DNA of 64,000 nt from Selaginella tamariscina (Eukaryota > Streptophyta > Lycopodiopsida > Selaginellales > Selaginellaceae), in the NCBI GenBank assembly GCA_003024785.1, contig PUQB01000901.1, positions 1 to 64,000 of the forward strand, given 5' to 3'. Positions within the stretch are counted from its first letter, which is position 1. Each line of letters opens with the position of its first letter. Shown here in pieces: positions 63,202 to 64,000 of this stretch. A model generated the notes under the pieces. The model saw only the letters and a list, made by a program, of their open reading frames with translations. It had not been told where the DNA came from and ran no database searches. Position numbers and translations under genes: made by a program.

Positions 63202-63629
63202 GATATTCCTATAGGATATGCCTATAGGATGCTACAGGATATGCCTAGAGGATAAGGGACACTATTCTTAGCTCATGACTAGATTAGACTCATGACTAGA
63301 TTAGCTTGGAGTTGTGAGCATAAAAGCTCCGACCTAATTGTTGTACAATCAGTTACTATCAACACCAGTCATTCTACGATTATTCTTGTTCTTGTTCTTG
63401 TCTTGTTTTGTCTTACTCTTGCCTCCTGCTCCTGTCTTGCTCCGGATCCTGTCTTGTTCCTGGATCCGTCCTGCGCTTCCTGTCTTGCTCCCGGATCCTA
63501 TCCTGTCCTGTCCTGCTCCTGGATCGTCTGTTCCTGTTCCTAGTTCCTGTCCTGCCTGGTCCTGTTCCTGAGTCAAGCCTTCTGTTCTGGAATCCTACTC
63601 GCTTTCCTGTTCCTGATCGTGGCTTGACA
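63062..63629 (+). repeat. 3' LTR of chromovirus B
   Basis: tgtcacaacc...gcttgaca, 568 bp, highly similar to the 5' LTR. Differences are mainly the number of aggata units in U3 and small indels in the tcctgt-rich U5. Confidence 0.93.
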
Positions 63630-63634
63630 TCTTC

Positions 63635-64000
63635 AATCTTTCGGAATATTAAAAAATAGAACTATTCTTGACTCAAGGTTTGATTGTATTCCTTGTGTTA
63701 ATTGTCGATTCTATCTCAAGGTCTGATGGTGTTCCTTGAGTTTACTTTAACATTCGTGAAAGTAAGATATCGAGTTTTGTGATTAACTCAAGAAGTTGGT
63801 GTCCCTTCTTAATAATCATAGTTCATAGTTTTAGCGTATGGTCCAATATCCGATACGAGGTTTCTTATCACCTCATTTGTTGAGTATTTATATTCTAAAC
63901 TTTGGAAATATTTGTGACAATCTTTTCAAGATTGGTTATAAATGACTTGTCAAAGTATGGTATGATATCTCCTTAATATTGAGTTTGGAGCGCTCAATAT
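63635..64000. other. Right flank of chromovirus B
   Basis: Continues the interrupted older repeat DNA. It contains a diverged direct repeat, gactcaaggtttgattgtatt (63671) and tctcaaggtctgatggtgtt (63714). No gene was recognised. Confidence 0.5.

Larger units (their letters stand above)
57431..63629 (+). mobile_element. Ty3/gypsy chromovirus B (sushi/Tcn1-like), complete
   Basis: 6199 bp with a perfect 5-bp target duplication, tcttc (57426-57430 and 63630-63634), LTRs of 579 and 568 bp, and a polypurine tract agggaggaggtgc (63049-63061). The internal part encodes gag, protease, RT, RNase H, integrase and a C-terminal chromodomain, the chromovirus order. The gag resembles those of vertebrate sushi and fungal Tcn1-type elements. 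The primer site is not tRNA-like (see its own entry). Confidence 0.93.

Overview
The window is nuclear DNA of a land plant. It carries a CKI1-type hybrid histidine kinase, an A-type cytochrome P450, a pollen Ole e 1 domain protein with a proline-rich tail, PPR-DYW genes, hAT and Ty3/gypsy elements, and introns often under 110 bp that are filled with (AC/GT)n, (CT)n and (TA)n repeats. The short introns and the fungal/vertebrate-like (sushi/Tcn1-type) chromovirus at the right end make a lycophyte or bryophyte attractive, but this is inference and the species is not identified.

Layout. 1-4.4 kb: minus-strand histidine kinase, cut by the left edge. 5.1-6.6 kb: Ole e 1/proline-rich wall protein. 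7.3-9.0 kb: minus-strand P450. 9.6-12.3 kb: a hAT transposon with perfect 8-bp target duplications. 12.3-15.6 kb: gene-free AT-rich DNA. 15.6-20.5 kb: a young Ty3/gypsy element with 161-bp LTRs that differ at one base. About 20.5-50.6 kb: an array of large diverged duplications. It holds four small secreted cysteine-rich peptide (CRP) genes, two PPR-DYW copies (one truncated), three coding-less copies of the CRP promoter slot, an inverted block, two copies of a terminal-inverted-repeat element, a LINE relic and three gypsy relics. 50.6-57.4 kb: old LTR-element remnants and a tandem duplication of about 1.1-1.3 kb. 57.4-63.6 kb: a complete chromovirus with 5-bp target duplications, inserted into older repeat DNA.

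Three results stand out. (1) The CRP family has a regular six-cysteine pattern built on a repeated YW-x-G-x-x-C motif. All copies share a TATA box, and a GT-rich splice donor abuts the stop codon. I do not recognise the family. (2) The right-end chromovirus appears to be self-primed: 12 bases just after its 5' LTR are the exact reverse complement of 12 bases at the predicted transcript start inside the LTR, as in yeast Tf1, and there is no tRNA-type TGG primer site. (3) Nearly every coding region is broken by one-base shifts, mostly in homopolymers, including an element with almost identical LTRs. This suggests residual assembly error rather than universal pseudogenisation, so all reading frames here need caution.
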